From the NCBI RefSeq assembly GCF_009930815.1, contig NZ_CP022222.1, positions 8,784,501-8,848,500 on the forward strand: a stretch of 64,000 nucleotides of DNA, in the 5' to 3' direction. This document shows, one piece after another, positions 1 to 7,478 of the stretch. The DNA is from Bradyrhizobium sp. CCBAU 051011 (GTDB lineage: Bacteria; Pseudomonadota; Alphaproteobacteria; Rhizobiales; Xanthobacteraceae). Positions within the stretch are counted from its first letter, which is position 1. Every line of letters starts with the position of its first letter. The notes below the pieces were generated by a model. It did not search any database. It was not told the DNA's origin and worked only from the letters and a program-made list of their open reading frames with translations. A program made the position numbers and the translations under genes.

Positions 1-836
1 AGCGCCGACGCCAGCAATTCGCCGCGGTAGCGCCCCGTGGGGCAACCCGTGATGCGCTCAAAACCCTTCAGCAGCCAGGTCCATTCCGCCTGATGTCCGG
101 GCTCGACGCTGACCGGCTCGATCTTCGAAAAGTCTTCCTCGAAATACTCGCCGAGCACCTGCCGCTGCTTGTCGTAGAGGTTGGCCAGAAACACGGCGAA
201 GAAATCACCGGCCCGGTTCTGGAACACGGTGTCGTGCGTTGCGTCGAACGCCGCGATCATCGCTTCGAACAAATGCATCTGCGGGTTCTGCCGCCGCGGC
301 ATCGAAACCGGCAATCCCTCGTGAACCCCGCCATGCGGCGAGCGCAGCTGCGTATCGATGAAATGGCACAGCGCATCGATCTCGGCGCGGATCTGCGCAT
401 CGCGATCAAGCCCGTAGGCGGTTGCAAGCGCCAGCAGGATAAAGGCGTGGTCGTAGGAATCTCGCAAGGGGTCCAGCACCGTCCCGTCAGGCTTCAGCGT
501 GTGGACAAAACCGGGCTTGCCGTCGGGAGCTTTCGCCTTGGCGAGAAGGTGCTCCAGCCCCTTCAGTGCGATCGCGCGCCCTTCCGGATACCAGCCCATC
601 TGCGCCGCCTTGGCGTAGCAATAGATCTGGCGCGCCTGCACGAAAACCCGGCGCGGCGCCACGAAATCGGCACGGCCGTCCGCTCCGAGCCGGTCGATAA
701 AGCCGCCCGCCTTGTCGTCCCAGCCTTCGCTCGACCACAGCGGCAGGCAGTGCTCAATCATGCGAAGCTTCAGCCGCTTGACGATATCGGCCGGATCCAG
801 CCCATCTGCCGTCGCAGCGCTATCTCTTTCAGTCAT
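1..836 (-). CDS. AGE-family sugar epimerase/isomerase, 3' part outside window
   Basis: The reverse strand reads as one open frame from an ATG at 836 to the window edge (about 278 codons, no stop), so the C-terminal part is missing. The translation has the (alpha/alpha)6-barrel character of the N-acylglucosamine 2-epimerase / mannose-6-phosphate isomerase-like (AGE) family: repeated aromatic and His-rich helices, a central DSYDHAFILLALATAYG segment, and PGHQAEWTWLL, which matches the conserved His-containing motif near the active site. Family members isomerise or epimerise free or phosphorylated hexoses in the cytosol; the substrate cannot be told from sequence alone. It is divergent from the gene at 926, with 89 bp between the starts. 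The + strand frame over the same bases is an antisense shadow. Confidence 0.85.
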   Translation of the reverse strand, partial: MTERDSAATADGLDPADIVKRLKLRMIEHCLPLWSSEGWDDKAGGFIDRLGADGRADFVAPRRVFVQARQIYCYAKAAQMGWYPEGRAIALKGLEHLLAKAKAPDGKPGFVHTLKPDGTVLDPLRDSYDHAFILLALATAYGLDRDAQIRAEIDALCHFIDTQLRSPHGGVHEGLPVSMPRRQNPQMHLFEAMIAAFDATHDTVFQNRAGDFFAVFLANLYDKQRQVLGEYFEEDFSKIEPVSVEPGHQAEWTWLLKGFERITGCPTGRYRGELLASA

Positions 837-925
837 TGCGTTCCCTGGAACATCAACACCGGTAGAAGCCGTCTGATAGCACGTCAGAGGCGGCACGCAA
901 TCGGCCCTCACCTGCGAGATCAGCC

Positions 926-2149
926 ATGACCGATCACTATGACGCCCTTGAAACACGCGAGCCGGCCGCACGCGAGGCGGAGCTGTTTTCTCGGCTTCCA
1001 GATGTCCTGCACAAGGCGCTGGTCGCGCCGGCCTACGCCGACCGACTGAGAGGCATCGATCCCGCCGTAACCAGCCGGGCCGCGCTGGCGCGCCTGCCCG
1101 TGCTGCGCAAGTCGGAACTCCCTGCCCTGCACAAGGCCGCGCCGCCCTTCGGCGGGTTCGTTGCGGGACCTGTGGGATCGTTCGGGCGGCTGTTTGCCTC
1201 GCCGGGGCCGATATTCGAGCCCGAACCTGTTCACACTGACCCTTGGCGCGGGGCGCGGGCGCTGTTCGCGGCAGGCTTCCGGCCCGGCGACGTCGTGCTC
1301 AACACGTTCAGCTACCATCTGACGCCCGGCGGCTTCATCTTCGACGCGTCGGCGCGGGCGCTGGGCTGCGCTGTGATCCCGGCCGGCCCCGGCAATGCCG
1401 AGCAGCAGTTCGAGTTGATCGAGGCGTACCGCCCAGTCGGCTATAGCGGCACGCCCGATTTCCTCAAGATCCTGCTCGACGCCGCCGCATCCGCCGGACG
1501 CAACGTCTCTTCGATCAAGCGCGCGCTGGTCTCCGGCGCGGCGTTCCCGAGATCGCTGCAGGACGAAATCAAGTCGCGCGGCATCGATGCCTATCAGGCG
1601 TTCGGCACCGCCGACCTCGGCCTGATCGCGTTCGAGACGCCCGCGCGCGAGGGCATGGTGGTCAACGAGGACCTGATCATGGAGATCGTGCGTCCCGGCA
1701 CCGGCGATCCCGTCGCGCCCGGCGAAGTCGGCGAGATTGTCGTCACTTCACTCGATCCGCAGCATCCGTGGATCAGGCTCGCGATCGGAGACCTCACGGC
1801 AACACTGCCGGGGACGAGCCCGTGCGGGCGCACCAACATGCGCATCAAGGGCTGGATGGGCCGCGCCGACCAGACCACCAAGGTCAAAGGCATGTTCGTG
1901 CGCCCCGAGCAGATCGCCGAGATCGGCAAGCGCCACCCGGAACTCGGCCGGCTGCGCCTCGTGGTCACGCGCTCCGGCGAAAGCGACCTGATGACGCTGA
2001 AGGCGGAGACGGCCGCGGTTACCGCAGGTCTTCAGGATGAACTGGCGGCAACACTGCGCGCAGTGACGAAACTCGGCGGCAAAGTTGAACTTGTCGCTTC
2101 AGGTTCGCTGCCGAACGACGGCAAGGTGATATCAGACGAGCGGAGCTGA
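926..2149 (+). CDS. PaaK-like AMP-forming ligase (phenylacetate-CoA ligase family)
   Basis: This 407-residue protein belongs to the adenylate-forming superfamily and is closest in layout to phenylacetate-CoA ligase. Visible landmarks are YSGTPDFLKILLDAA, AFGTADLGLIAFE (the YGxTE-like motif), IRLAIGDLTAT, GRADQTTKVKG (hinge region) and a C-terminal PNDGKVISDER that carries the likely catalytic lysine. The usual Ser/Thr/Gly-rich phosphate loop is not recognisable: the corresponding place reads RLFASPGPIFEPEP. The protein is therefore a divergent subfamily member whose acid substrate is unknown. It starts with ATG and is divergent from the AGE-family gene. A CoA ligase for an aromatic or aliphatic acid is the best guess; a non-acylating adenylating enzyme is possible. 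Confidence 0.8.
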   Translation: MTDHYDALETREPAAREAELFSRLPDVLHKALVAPAYADRLRGIDPAVTSRAALARLPVLRKSELPALHKAAPPFGGFVAGPVGSFGRLFASPGPIFEPEPVHTDPWRGARALFAAGFRPGDVVLNTFSYHLTPGGFIFDASARALGCAVIPAGPGNAEQQFELIEAYRPVGYSGTPDFLKILLDAAASAGRNVSSIKRALVSGAAFPRSLQDEIKSRGIDAYQAFGTADLGLIAFETPAREGMVVNEDLIMEIVRPGTGDPVAPGEVGEIVVTSLDPQHPWIRLAIGDLTATLPGTSPCGRTNMRIKGWMGRADQTTKVKGMFVRPEQIAEIGKRHPELGRLRLVVTRSGESDLMTLKAETAAVTAGLQDELAATLRAVTKLGGKVELVASGSLPNDGKVISDERS

Positions 2150-2527
2150 GCGGCATCAAAATCCCTGCTAGCAGCGTGGCTCCACACACGTTTTCGCGCG
2201 AGCAAGTTCAATTGATCTGTGAATACATCAAGCCGGCGCTGTTTGCCGGCCCACCAGCACCAGCCATTAACGGTGGCGACTCTCGACTCTGTGTCCATGC
2301 TGCTCGGCGCCCCATTTGCCATTCGCAAAGGCGTCATCCTCATTGTCAGGAAGGACAGCCGCCAGGTCGACGCCGTGCTGCCCGCATATTAAGTCTCGAT
2401 AGGTCTCCAACGTGTTGAATTTGCAAAACAAATGGGTTCGTTCTGCCAATTTCCATTTAGGGCTTCGGCAAGCTTGCTGTGCGCTGGCGGGTTAATGGAA
2501 TATTGGCGGGAGCCATCATTTTCTACC
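2150..2527. other. Intergenic stretch without a supported gene
   Basis: About 380 bases between the ligase gene and the 3' end of the hypothetical gene on the other strand. Short frames exist on both strands but none has a convincing ribosome binding site or recognisable product. Confidence 0.5.
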
Positions 2528-3088
2528 TTAAGACGTATTTCTTTGTAAAATCAACCTTTCAGCTATTTCGCGCAAAGCTTGATTTTTCATGTTGAACGCC
2601 CGTTTCTCGTATCGTTCGAGCTTTCGCAGTTCCGGAAGTAACCGCTGCAAAGCTTCAGCCTCGAGCTCTGCCCGCGACAGCGGAGGGAGCAGCCAATCGA
2701 CGGGTTTCAGCTTTTTCATGGGCGCGTTGGACAGGGCCTTCAGCAATCGCCTCTCGACGTCACGACCGAAGCGCGCTGCCGGGCCACAAGCTTCGACACG
2801 GGCTAGGCCGTCGATAATGTCCCGCTTGACTTGGCGAATGCGGGCGAGTTCTAGGTGAGCGTGCGCTGCGCTTCGGGCGCACTGAAGAAGATGTTGGTCT
2901 TTAACGCCTTCAACAATGCGCCGTGCCAGGGATTCAATAGCCTGGGCGTTTTCTCCTTCATCGGTTTGGATGCTGAGCCCGTAACGACGGGCATTCTTGG
3001 CCGCGCGCTGCTTGCCGGCATTCGTTCTAGGTCCGGTGCTCTTGCGCGCGTTCTTGCGGTTAGCCGCGATCTGCTTTTCGCTTGCCAT
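2528..3088 (-). CDS. Conserved hypothetical protein, basic N-terminus
   Basis: The protein (186 residues from the ATG at 3088; a frame extension to 3109 exists) starts MASEKQIAANRKNARKSTG, a Lys/Arg/Asn-rich stretch typical of a conserved hypothetical family found many times in Bradyrhizobium and other Rhizobiales genomes, where it often continues with GPRT-GK and a helical C-terminal part. I know of no assigned function. The remainder is predicted helical and charged. It lies directly downstream of the gene ending at 3110, with a 21-bp gap from the chosen start, so the two are probably co-transcribed. These families are common in accessory DNA. Confidence 0.7.
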   Translation of the reverse strand: MASEKQIAANRKNARKSTGPRTNAGKQRAAKNARRYGLSIQTDEGENAQAIESLARRIVEGVKDQHLLQCARSAAHAHLELARIRQVKRDIIDGLARVEACGPAARFGRDVERRLLKALSNAPMKKLKPVDWLLPPLSRAELEAEALQRLLPELRKLERYEKRAFNMKNQALREIAERLILQRNTS

Positions 3089-3109
3089 GATTAATCCGCG
3101 CCCACCCAC

Positions 3110-3619
3110 TCATCCGGCATCCAACAAGGCCGGCTTTGCTAATCCAGCGCGGTAATCCTCAAGTTGCTGGAGAATTTTGTCACGGCGCGAACCCAGATCA
3201 ACCAAGCGTCGGTTGATTTCAGCCAAGTCTGCTATTGAGCAGCGGAAAGCTTCAGCATCGATGTTGGGTTCGCTGAGGCCAAACTTGCGCAGGAGAGCTT
3301 CGACTTTTTTCCGCTCACGCTTATTGGTAAAATAGCGTTCGGCTAGGTCCTCAATGTCTTCACTTTCGGCGCCTGACAGAAGTACGGCTAGCAGACTTTG
3401 CACCGCTAGGCGTCTGGCCGCCTTGACAATCAGGGATTTGAATTTGCCTAGTCGCAGCGTTTCCCACTCGCTCTTGACAATCTCAGCAACCCACATGTGC
3501 TCAACGAAGTCGCGGGGTCTGAGCTGTTCTAGAACAGCATGTCGTAGCGAATCATAGCCACGCCGGGATTCAGATACCAATAACTCTGTATCATAGAGAT
3601 GATCAGCTAGCTCCGGATC
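3110..3619 (-). pseudogene. Hypothetical protein, 5' end removed at the IS5 boundary
   Basis: A reading frame with no stop runs on the reverse strand from the edge of the IS5-family element (about 3619) to a TAG/TGA-type end at 3110, about 170 codons. An annotation starting at the internal TTG at 3580 would give 156 residues, but in-frame codons continue upstream (PELADHLYDTELLVSES) into the inverted repeat of the element, so the native start is missing. The product is helical and charged, with no recognisable domain; similar proteins commonly pair with the MASEKQ-type family encoded just downstream. Whether the remaining fragment is translated is unknown. Confidence 0.6.
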
Positions 3620-3642
3620 GTTAATCAGTCGTCCGTGAAGAA
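3620..3642. repeat. Probable left terminal inverted repeat of IS5 element 1
   Basis: 23 bases matching the reverse complement of 5135-5157 with two mismatches near the outer end. Read outward, both copies encode LHGRLIN, which simply reflects the shared repeat. Confidence 0.6.
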
Positions 3643-3650
3643 GATTGATT

Positions 3651-4994
3651 TCACGCTGGATTAAGCCGACCGCCGGAGAAGAGTGCGGTCAGGAAGAGGT
3701 GCAGCAAAAGCCTGAGCCAGCGGATGAGGCGGCGGAAGTTGTAGCCGGCGGCGGCGAGGACGGCGTTGGCTGCATCGCCGCGACGGAACCAGAGATAATT
3801 GCGGCCCATGCGGTGCTCGGCTTTGAGATGGCCGATGACGGGCTCGACAGCGGCCCTGCGGCGCAATTGGCGTTTGATCCTTGGTGTCACTCCTCGCTTC
3901 TGGCCGGAGATGAAGACCCTGAACTTGTAATCGGGTGGGGCGTTGTGGCCGCGATATCCCTTGTCGGCGAGGAGGCGCGCGATGATGTTGCCGATGAGCG
4001 CCTCCATGTCCGGGATCACGGTGGCCAGCGTGTGACCGTCATAGGGATTGCCGGGCAGTGCCTTCACATGGGTGACGAGTTGGCCGCCCCTGGCGTGGCC
4101 GATCGTGGTGGCGACGGAGACTTTGACGCCGAACTCGTAAGGCCGGTGGGCCTTGCCCTTGCCGATGCACTCGACCTCCGGCGCGTGCAGGGAATAAACC
4201 TTCGGCCCACGTTGACGCTGCTGCTGCTCGCGCACGCGCCGCGCCAGCGCCAGCAGCTTTGCGAACGCCGCCTCGAGCCCGCTGTTACCCTCGATCTTGC
4301 GGCCGATGTCGCGGATCACGCGGCCCAGATAGGTCCGCAGCGTCTTGAGCTTCCGGTTGGCGCGCTTGAACTGCTTGGCGTGGGCATAGCGCTGGTGCTC
4401 GATCAGGGCGAACTTGCCCACCCGCGCATAGGACTGACGCAAAATCACCCCATGGCGCTGCGCCAGCCGCACCAGCTTCTCGCGCGCCCGGTTTAGAAGC
4501 TTCGCGTCGGTGGGGAACGTCACGTTCTTGGGCTGAACCGTGGTGTCGACGATCACCCGCGACAGTTCGGACGGCTTGACTGCCTCGGTCTTGACGGCAA
4601 CCGACAGGCTTTCCTGGATCAGCGCCGCCAGCCGTTCCTCGCCCATGCGATTGCGCCAGCGCGTCAGCGACGAGCGATCGAACACCAACCGGTGCTGGAA
4701 GAATTCTTCGCCGCAGAAGTATTGGTAATAGGGGTTCTCGACCCACCGCTCGCACAGCACCTCGTCGGACAGGTCGTAGGTGTGCTTGAGGATCGAAAGC
4801 CCCGCCATCAAGCGCGTCGGCAGCGGCGGCCGGCCGGGATCATCATCGTAAACCTCGCCGAACCGCCCTTCCAGAAAGCCCCAATCCACCGTGCGGCCCA
4901 GCCTCACCAGCGGATGCTTCATGTCGATGATCTGATCGAGCCGGGAGCGGAAAAGATCCTGTTCCCCCGTCTCGCTCCGCTCTCGTGGCCGCAT
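3651..4994 (-). CDS. IS5-family DDE transposase
   Basis: This protein of about 447 residues (ATG at 4994; an in-frame TTG lies 15 bases upstream) is a complete IS5-type transposase. The N-terminal part has the helical DNA-binding region ending GEEFFQHRLVFDRSSLTRWR. The catalytic triad is seen as VIVDTTVQPKNVTFPTD (first Asp), LLADKGYRGHNAP (second Asp) and EPVIGHLKAEHRMGRNYL (Glu in the Y-(2)-R-(3)-E-(6)-K-like context). The frame is uninterrupted, so the element may still be active. It catalyses cut-and-paste movement of its own element by binding the terminal inverted repeats. Confidence 0.93.
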   Translation of the reverse strand: MRPRERSETGEQDLFRSRLDQIIDMKHPLVRLGRTVDWGFLEGRFGEVYDDDPGRPPLPTRLMAGLSILKHTYDLSDEVLCERWVENPYYQYFCGEEFFQHRLVFDRSSLTRWRNRMGEERLAALIQESLSVAVKTEAVKPSELSRVIVDTTVQPKNVTFPTDAKLLNRAREKLVRLAQRHGVILRQSYARVGKFALIEHQRYAHAKQFKRANRKLKTLRTYLGRVIRDIGRKIEGNSGLEAAFAKLLALARRVREQQQRQRGPKVYSLHAPEVECIGKGKAHRPYEFGVKVSVATTIGHARGGQLVTHVKALPGNPYDGHTLATVIPDMEALIGNIIARLLADKGYRGHNAPPDYKFRVFISGQKRGVTPRIKRQLRRRAAVEPVIGHLKAEHRMGRNYLWFRRGDAANAVLAAAGYNFRRLIRWLRLLLHLFLTALFSGGRLNPA

Positions 4995-5134
4995 CGAATC
5001 TCTCGCCAAAGCCGGTTCTGCGCGAGTGAATCACAAATCAAGTTTGCAAGGAATCCCGCTCCAAAGGCCCGCTTTCCGGCAAATTCAATTACTGCAAAAT
5101 GCCGTTTCCGGATTCCAAATCAACGGCTTGGGAA

Positions 5135-5157
5135 TTCTTCACGGACGACTAATCAAC
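5135..5157. repeat. Probable right terminal inverted repeat of IS5 element 1
   Basis: Partner of 3620-3642, in inverted orientation, 21 of 23 identical. It lies upstream of the transposase start, where the element's promoter is expected. Confidence 0.6.
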
Positions 5158-5333
5158 CCACTCATCGAGCAATCCTTTTCGTATGGTTTAAGTCGCCATT
5201 ATCGAACGTGAGCACGCCGATCGGCGGCGGTTCACCGGTTCAATGGCAAGCCTGTTACAACTTCACGAGCGGCAACAATTTATGCGCGCGCCCGGGGAAC
5301 AAAATGGGGACGCACGAAAACTAATCGCTGGGA

Positions 5334-6050
5334 TTATTGCGACGATTTGTGGGGTGCTCCGGGTTGTCCCCAATTTGCTCCGGTCACTTTGAGAGCATCG
5401 GACCAAGCAATGTCGAATTCTCGTCTGGATAAGGGAAATTTCGCCTTGGCAGCTTCATACCATCGGGCTTTGGTCATCTTCTTGTCATTCGGACTGGCAG
5501 TCATTTCGCGGATAAGCCATTGGCGAGCGAGATCCAGTCCCGATGCCTCGGGCCAGGCACTTACTTCCATGGCTAACCATTCTTCGAAGCGAGTAGTTTC
5601 GACGAGCACCGTTCTTCCGCGATGGCATTCAAGTCCCCTGCCCGCGTGCCGCGGAATCACGCCGCCACGAAGAATCTGTTCCCAGAATGGCTCGAAATGC
5701 CAGTCGCTTTGGGTCAGGCGGAATAGGCTGCCCGATTCAGGCGCGCGAACCATCGCCGAAATGGCACCTTTTTGGAGCGCTGCGCGGAGTTTGCCAACCG
5801 CGAATTCTCGCCCATTCCATTGACGCAATGCTTGCTCGGATGGGCTTCGAAAGTTCGGACTTTCTTGCTGTTGCGGCTCGTTGTTTGTGCTGGCGGTTTG
5901 CAGTTCATCGCGCCCGTTTGCGGCAACTAATCGGACGCCGCCTGGAAGATCTATGTTCGCACCCTCGAGATGAGCATCCGAGACACAAGTTGCTATTCGT
6001 TGCAGTGCCTCAGGCAGCGTGATGAATCCTGCCGGGATTGGATCATCCAT
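5334..6050 (-). CDS. Hypothetical protein of phage-like accessory region
   Basis: A 238-residue protein with an ATG start at 6050. The middle part (RQWNGREFAVGKLRAALQKG followed by a Met-Val-Arg-Ala-Pro-Glu-Ser-Gly segment and FRLTQSDW) and the C-terminal helical part (KMTKARWYEAAKAKFPLSRR) look like a family of unassigned proteins common in rhizobial prophage and island DNA; the end resembles a small helical DNA-binding or packaging-type domain but I cannot name it. It precedes the XRE regulator remnants on the same strand. No function can be assigned. Confidence 0.6.
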   Translation of the reverse strand: MDDPIPAGFITLPEALQRIATCVSDAHLEGANIDLPGGVRLVAANGRDELQTASTNNEPQQQESPNFRSPSEQALRQWNGREFAVGKLRAALQKGAISAMVRAPESGSLFRLTQSDWHFEPFWEQILRGGVIPRHAGRGLECHRGRTVLVETTRFEEWLAMEVSAWPEASGLDLARQWLIREMTASPNDKKMTKARWYEAAKAKFPLSRREFDIAWSDALKVTGANWGQPGAPHKSSQ

Positions 6051-6159
6051 TGTTATTTGTCCAGCTTAGAGGCAGCGGCCACACCGTCTTAAACTTTTCT
6101 AGACATGTCGTCCGGGCGAAAGGCGAGGTCTTTTCGGCGCAAGCCATCATTCGCGTTTT

Positions 6160-6264
6160 AAGCTTCCGTCGTTGGCGGAGCCGGGCACCTGGGCCGCCAC
6201 CGTTCTCGTCGATGAACTCGACGCCGGCGGCTTCGACTGGTTGGGCCAGCGCTGCTCTGTTTGC
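6160..6264 (-). pseudogene. Relic of a second XRE-regulator C-terminus
   Basis: The reverse strand encodes EAAGVEFIDENGGGPGARL, preceded by an in-frame TGA. It is nearly the same as EAAGIELIEPNGGGPGVRL at the C-terminus of the intact XRE regulator encoded immediately upstream on the same strand (6290-6544). It has no helix-turn-helix part and no start, so it is the tail of a duplicated or recombined regulator gene. Confidence 0.65.
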
Positions 6265-6289
6265 CCCTCACGAATGCGGGCACGACCAT

Positions 6290-6544
6290 TTATTTTTTCT
6301 GTGTCTCCCGCTTCGATTTTCCACTTAGGCGCACTCCGGGTCCACCACCGTTGGGTTCAATTAACTCGATGCCGGCGGCTTCTAGCACACGCTGCAACGC
6401 CTCGATCGTGCGCTCCTTCAATTCGGCTCCACGTTCAAAGCGAGCAACGGTGTCAATTGATACCTTGGCTGCTGCAGCAAGTTCTCGAACTCCCCAGCCA
6501 AGAGCAGCACGAGCCATTCGGCACTGCACAGGCAATAAAATCAT
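6290..6544 (-). CDS. XRE-type helix-turn-helix regulator
   Basis: An 84-residue Cro/C1-type regulator. The helix-turn-helix is visible in RAALGWGVRELAAAAKVSID followed by TVARFERG, and the protein closes with the EAAGIELIEPNGGGPGVRL tail seen in many small alphaproteobacterial XRE proteins. It is transcribed away from the recombinase genes, with about 100 bp of AT-rich DNA between the two starts. By analogy with phage and island regulators it may repress the YqaJ-ERF operon; this is inferred from position only. Confidence 0.85.
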   Translation of the reverse strand: MILLPVQCRMARAALGWGVRELAAAAKVSIDTVARFERGAELKERTIEALQRVLEAAGIELIEPNGGGPGVRLSGKSKRETQKK

Positions 6545-6586
6545 AATAAATTACCGATTTCAGTTGCAATGCCGGGTTTTTGCGTT

Positions 6587-6605
6587 ATCATGCTTTTGTT
6601 ATGAT
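6587..6605. promoter_or_regulatory. Candidate operator between XRE gene and yqaJ-like gene
   Basis: In the AT-rich divergent spacer there is a short inverted repeat, ATCAT-N9-ATGAT, lying between the two starts and about 40 bp before the exonuclease gene. Short palindromes in this place are typical of XRE operators, but the arms are only 5 bp, so this is tentative. Confidence 0.25.
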
Positions 6606-6647
6606 TTCGTATCAAAGTTAGCCTTGGCGTCTCTTGGGAGGTCGAAC

Positions 6648-7478
6648 ATGCATGTTCGGATGGTAACTGATTCAACAGGTAGGCGCAGCTTCATCGGCGG
6701 CTCGGATGCCCGCATCATCATGGGCGACGATGAGACCACCTTGATCCGGCTGTGGCGAGAGAAGCGTGGCGAGCTCGAGCCCGAGGACTTGGCGGACAAC
6801 CTGATTGTCCAGCTCGGCACCGTGACCGAGCACCTCAACCGGCACTGGTACGAGCGGAATACCGGCCAGGTCGTGACCGAGGTGCAGCGCCAGGTGTTTC
6901 ATCCGGTCAAGCGCTGGATGGCGGCCACCCTCGACGGCATAGTCGAGGGCACCGGCGCGGTATTCGAGGCCAAGTTCATGCTGCCATGGTCGTTCTCGGA
7001 AGAAGGGGCGGCCGAGAAGCATATGCCTCAGCTACAGCACAACATGTGGGTCACGGCTTCCCGAACTGCGGTGCTGTCGATCATTACCGGGGGCGGCAAA
7101 TGGATGGAGATGACCATTCCGGCTGATCCGCTCTATCAGCATCTCCTGCTCACGGCCGAGAAGAAGTTCTGGCGCTGCGTCGAGACCGGCGAGACGCCAC
7201 ACCTGTTTGGCGTCGAGCCGCCACGGCCCCGGATCGAGGCGGTCCGGACCGTCGACATGAGCGGGTCAAACGCCTGGGCCGAGTTCGCAGGCCTTTATCA
7301 GGCGACCCGACAGGCAGCGTTGGACCACGAGCGATCAAAGTCAGAGTTGAAGGCCCTGGTGCCGGAGGATGCCAAGGAGGCCTCAGGTCACGGCGTCCGG
7401 GCCAAGCGCTCGAAGTCGGGAGCCATCAGCTTTGACGTTCTCAGAGAGGAACCTGGCCATGCAGCGGTCCAGCAATAA
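6648..7478 (+). CDS. YqaJ-type viral recombinase (lambda exonuclease-like)
   Basis: The start is set at the ATG at 6648, which has a GGGAGG ribosome binding site six bases upstream, giving 276 residues; the open frame itself extends further upstream without a good start. The N-terminal GGSDARIIMGDD, the GTVTEHLNRHWYE helix and the FEAKFM motif (acidic-x-Lys) are the landmarks of the PD-(D/E)XK exonuclease fold of the YqaJ family. Such proteins degrade one strand of DNA ends to make 3' tails for a partner annealing protein. That partner, an ERF protein, is encoded by the next gene, which overlaps the last 20 bases of this one. Confidence 0.88.
   Translation: MHVRMVTDSTGRRSFIGGSDARIIMGDDETTLIRLWREKRGELEPEDLADNLIVQLGTVTEHLNRHWYERNTGQVVTEVQRQVFHPVKRWMAATLDGIVEGTGAVFEAKFMLPWSFSEEGAAEKHMPQLQHNMWVTASRTAVLSIITGGGKWMEMTIPADPLYQHLLLTAEKKFWRCVETGETPHLFGVEPPRPRIEAVRTVDMSGSNAWAEFAGLYQATRQAALDHERSKSELKALVPEDAKEASGHGVRAKRSKSGAISFDVLREEPGHAAVQQ

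Larger units (their letters stand above)
3620..5157 (-). mobile_element. IS5-family insertion sequence (element 1)
   Basis: The transposase gene is bracketed by an inverted repeat: bases 3620-3642 match the reverse complement of 5135-5157 at 21 of 23 positions, with shared core GTCGTCCGTGAAGAA. This places the ends about 30 bp past the transposase stop and about 140 bp upstream of its start, a normal IS layout. I could not find matching YTAR target duplications next to these repeats, so the exact ends are uncertain and one flank may have been rearranged. Confidence 0.65.

Noticed and set aside
93..929. A 278-residue + strand frame at the left edge
   Set aside because: It is the antisense of the AGE-family gene, whose translation has clear family motifs; the + strand product is Arg/His/Gln-rich with no domain.
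3645..4496. Long + strand frame inside IS5 element 1
   Set aside because: Antisense shadow of the transposase gene.
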